64,000 nt of DNA from Eretmocerus hayati (lineage: Eukaryota > Arthropoda > Insecta > Hymenoptera > Aphelinidae). Position 1 is the stretch's first letter. The number at the start of each line of letters is the position of its first letter. Of this stretch, positions 61,941 to 64,000 are shown piece after piece. Both the position numbers and the translations under genes were made by a program. Under the pieces are notes generated by a model. The model had not been told where the DNA came from, made no database searches, and saw only the letters and a list, made by a program, of their open reading frames with translations. The DNA lies in NCBI GenBank assembly GCA_029851415.1, contig CM056744.1, positions 99,295,338 to 99,359,337 on the forward strand, written 5' to 3'.

Positions 61941-63119
61941 CCCTGGTAGAAATTCATTCCATCTTTTTGCCAGTTAACAACCATTATGTTGCATCGCTTT
62001 CCAAAATATGGCTAGGATTAACAAACAAATTTTACACCAAATGAAACGGTGTAAACAACTAGATAGCGAACATTATTCTTGGCCATGAGTCATGGACGAA
62101 AAATGGCCATATAAACTGTCTGAATTCAGGTGCTTCGATATTTCATAATGACGCGTGTCTGCTCCGATTGTTTCACGGCTATTCCGATATGCATGATGTA
62201 GTTTTACTGTTTTGAAGTTAGAGAAAAGCCGTAACACTGACACTGATAGAAAGTCTTGTATGAGTGAGGGAGTTCAGTGATATACAAGTCCCTCTACTTA
62301 TTTGAATCAAATGAAACATTGATGAACAGATTGGTGTCTCCAACTGCTGCTTGCTCCGATTTCTTCAGTGACGCTATCTCAAAACTTCGTGATGGAATTG
62401 ACTCTAGGTTGCTTTTTTAGATCATATATGCTACTTTGCTCCAATTGATAAATAATCCAATTATGCTCCAAACCACAAAACTTTCAACAGCATGGTTCCG
62501 CAACCCCGGAAGTATTCGGACACGAAGGTGAATATGAGTAATTTTGATGAAATGGTTTGTGCATCGACAACACGTTCAAAACACGAACTTATACTGTCAC
62601 AAAACTCTCTCAACGACACGAGCTCCCAACTTCGGAATTATTTTGGACACGAAAGTGCATACAAGCTAGACTGATTATATATTTCGTGCCCCAGATGGAA
62701 CACAGAATAAACAACACACTCAAAACACAAACGAATACTGTCATTGCTATAATGTTCCTCCTCTGGACTGCTCTGGACCGCATCAGGTCCTTGCAGCTCA
62801 CTGCAGCCGTGCTGCCTCGTTGCCGCTCGGTTTCATACTGATGGCGTCCATCATGGCGTCTTGCTGCCCACGCTCAACCCCCTCCACAGACTACACTCCA
62901 ATGAGTTGTGGAAATTTTTCAGCCACAATTTGACCATTATTCATAGCTAGATGCCATAATCAGGAAATGACCATTTTTTGACCATCAAAAGTGTAGTCCA
63001 TAATTCGACCATGAACGTCGCTCTATTCTAGCCATTTACCAACCATTAGTTCTGTGACCATTTAAACTAGCTGTTATCTAGGATCCAAACTAAGTTTACT
63101 GGACAAATTTCTACCAGGG
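61941..63119 (+). mobile_element. Longer CCCTGGTAGAAAT-family element, interior possibly invaded
   Basis: It starts CCCTGGTAGAAATTCATTCC and a mirror end AATTTCTACCAGGG closes at 63119. The two outer parts have repeated GACCATTA or GGCCAT words, but 62120-62900 differs in character and contains degenerate tandem segments sharing CAACAC and CAAAACACGAAC. It could be one element with an insertion, or two unrelated ends. Confidence 0.45.
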
Positions 63120-63515
63120 ACCGCACTCGGCTATCACAGTTGGCCAGCCGAAAATTAATTTTCTTCAGTCTTTAGAAATTCTTGCATAGTCGCAGAATCT
63201 CTTATGTCAACTGTCTACAAATATGTGCGAATAAAACTATGCAAATTTTCAATTTCAATACAAGCCCATGGAATATCTAAAAAAAAAGCTTTGTGGCAGT
63301 TTTTGGCTTATCATACTTTCGTCTCTCGCCACTAGAGACTCAAGAAAATGTTTTTCTGAGCTATCATCACAAATTTTTGAGCAATAAATATGTACATTTT
63401 AACATGAGATATCAAAGATTTATCTTTGAATATTTTGAATACTTGGGGAATTTTGAATATTTATGGAAAAGCCGATAAATTAATGAAAAAGTAAGCGATA
63501 GATTTTACATGGAAA

Positions 63516-63603
63516 CCGCGGAGATTCGAACCCAGGACCTTCGACTTCACGATATCCATGTGTCCCAGATGCAAAGCGTCCGAACCACTGGACCACGACC
63601 GCC
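63516..63603 (-). repeat. tRNA-derived SINE head (A and B boxes)
   Basis: On the minus strand TGGTCCAGTGG (63595-63585) fits the RNA polymerase III A box and GGTTCGAATCT (63532-63522) fits the B box. The start GGCGGTCG and the spacing are tRNA-like, but the distance between boxes is longer than in an ordinary tRNA and no clean acceptor stem is seen. A SINE or tRNA pseudogene is more likely than a working tRNA. Confidence 0.55.
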
Positions 63604-64000
63604 TATTCTTCCGTCGTCTCATCGACTTACACCTCCGGAGACAGAATCCGAAGATGTCCGCGTTGCACTTATTCGAGACTTTGCGCATACGTCACACTTG
63701 GTTGATTTGACAACGAACTTGTCCGACCACACTCGTCTGTTACTACTGACCACATACCAAGTGTCTATAACCGTAAAAAAAGCTCATTAAAATTGTACCA
63801 TTGATTAGATTTGTGCTATACAGAAACACATTTTTCACATATCCACCGATGCAATAAATAATTCTATCAATGTCATCGACTGCGAAACGAATTGCTCAGA
63901 ATCGTAAGCCTAAAAAATTCTTCATCAAATCTGCCATAGTACATCAATTTCAATCCACCAACCTGCTGCGCTCTGCTTCCACTTCCTCAATGCTATCCTA
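63604..64000. other. Right edge of window, nothing more recognised
   Basis: Contains one end related to the MITE at 61124-61374 (63719-63760). No gene is recognised up to the end of the window. Confidence 0.4.

Noticed and set aside
63516..63603. Functional tRNA gene
   Set aside because: The boxes fit, but the spacing is too long and no proper acceptor stem is visible.

Overview
This is a eukaryotic, AT-rich, repeat-dense window, almost certainly from an insect genome. It has GT-AG introns from 71 bp to several kb, a septin very close to the insect Sep1 protein, a Tim22 gene, a BEN-domain-like gene, and a secreted Gly/Trp/Lys-rich structural-type protein. A hymenopteran is my best guess, from the style of the BEN-like gene and the load of palindromic elements, but the sequence does not prove it. 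There is no bacterial or viral gene organisation and no CRISPR array.

Layout. Positions 1-17347 are a giant DNA transposon: its two ends carry an identical 230-bp inverted repeat (1-230 and 17118-17347; the left end is cut by the window edge). It holds one five-exon gene for a tnp2-type (EnSpm/CACTA-like, Transposase_21) transposase, with exons joining in phase 0 to give about 924 residues without a stop. Its introns and flanks are packed with eight large foldback (palindromic) sequences, by my estimate some 45% of the element; one 2.78-kb near-perfect palindrome fills almost all of intron 1. One foldback has a 241-bp TTAA-flanked MITE in one arm, with the other arm serving as an empty-site control.

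From 17.3 to 21.8 kb there is little beyond a retroelement gag remnant and a short repeat. A GA-rich tract precedes a + strand BEN-domain-like gene (22267-28536, five exons). After a 523-bp TIR element and a CCCCGG-rich stretch comes septin Sep1 (31254-33914, +, six exons), which converges tail to tail on Tim22 (35359-36345, -, four exons). A long minus-strand gene (39875-53047, twelve exons) encodes a signal peptide, a glycine-rich domain, a His/Glu patch and a series of exon-encoded Trp/Lys/Pro repeats, suggesting an extracellular or cuticular structural protein; a second cluster of nested foldbacks lies in its 4.8-kb intron 2. From 53.3 to 64 kb I see no convincing gene, only MITEs (including several copies of a family with CCCTGGTAGAAAT ends), microsatellites and a tRNA-like SINE head.

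The host genes do not form an obvious pathway: a cytoskeletal GTPase, a mitochondrial carrier-import translocase subunit, a putative DNA-binding or chromatin protein and a secreted structural protein. The most unusual content is the transposon whose transcription unit is full of long self-complementary introns, and the Russian-doll nesting of palindromes. All gene models were spliced by eye; no alignment or database search was run.
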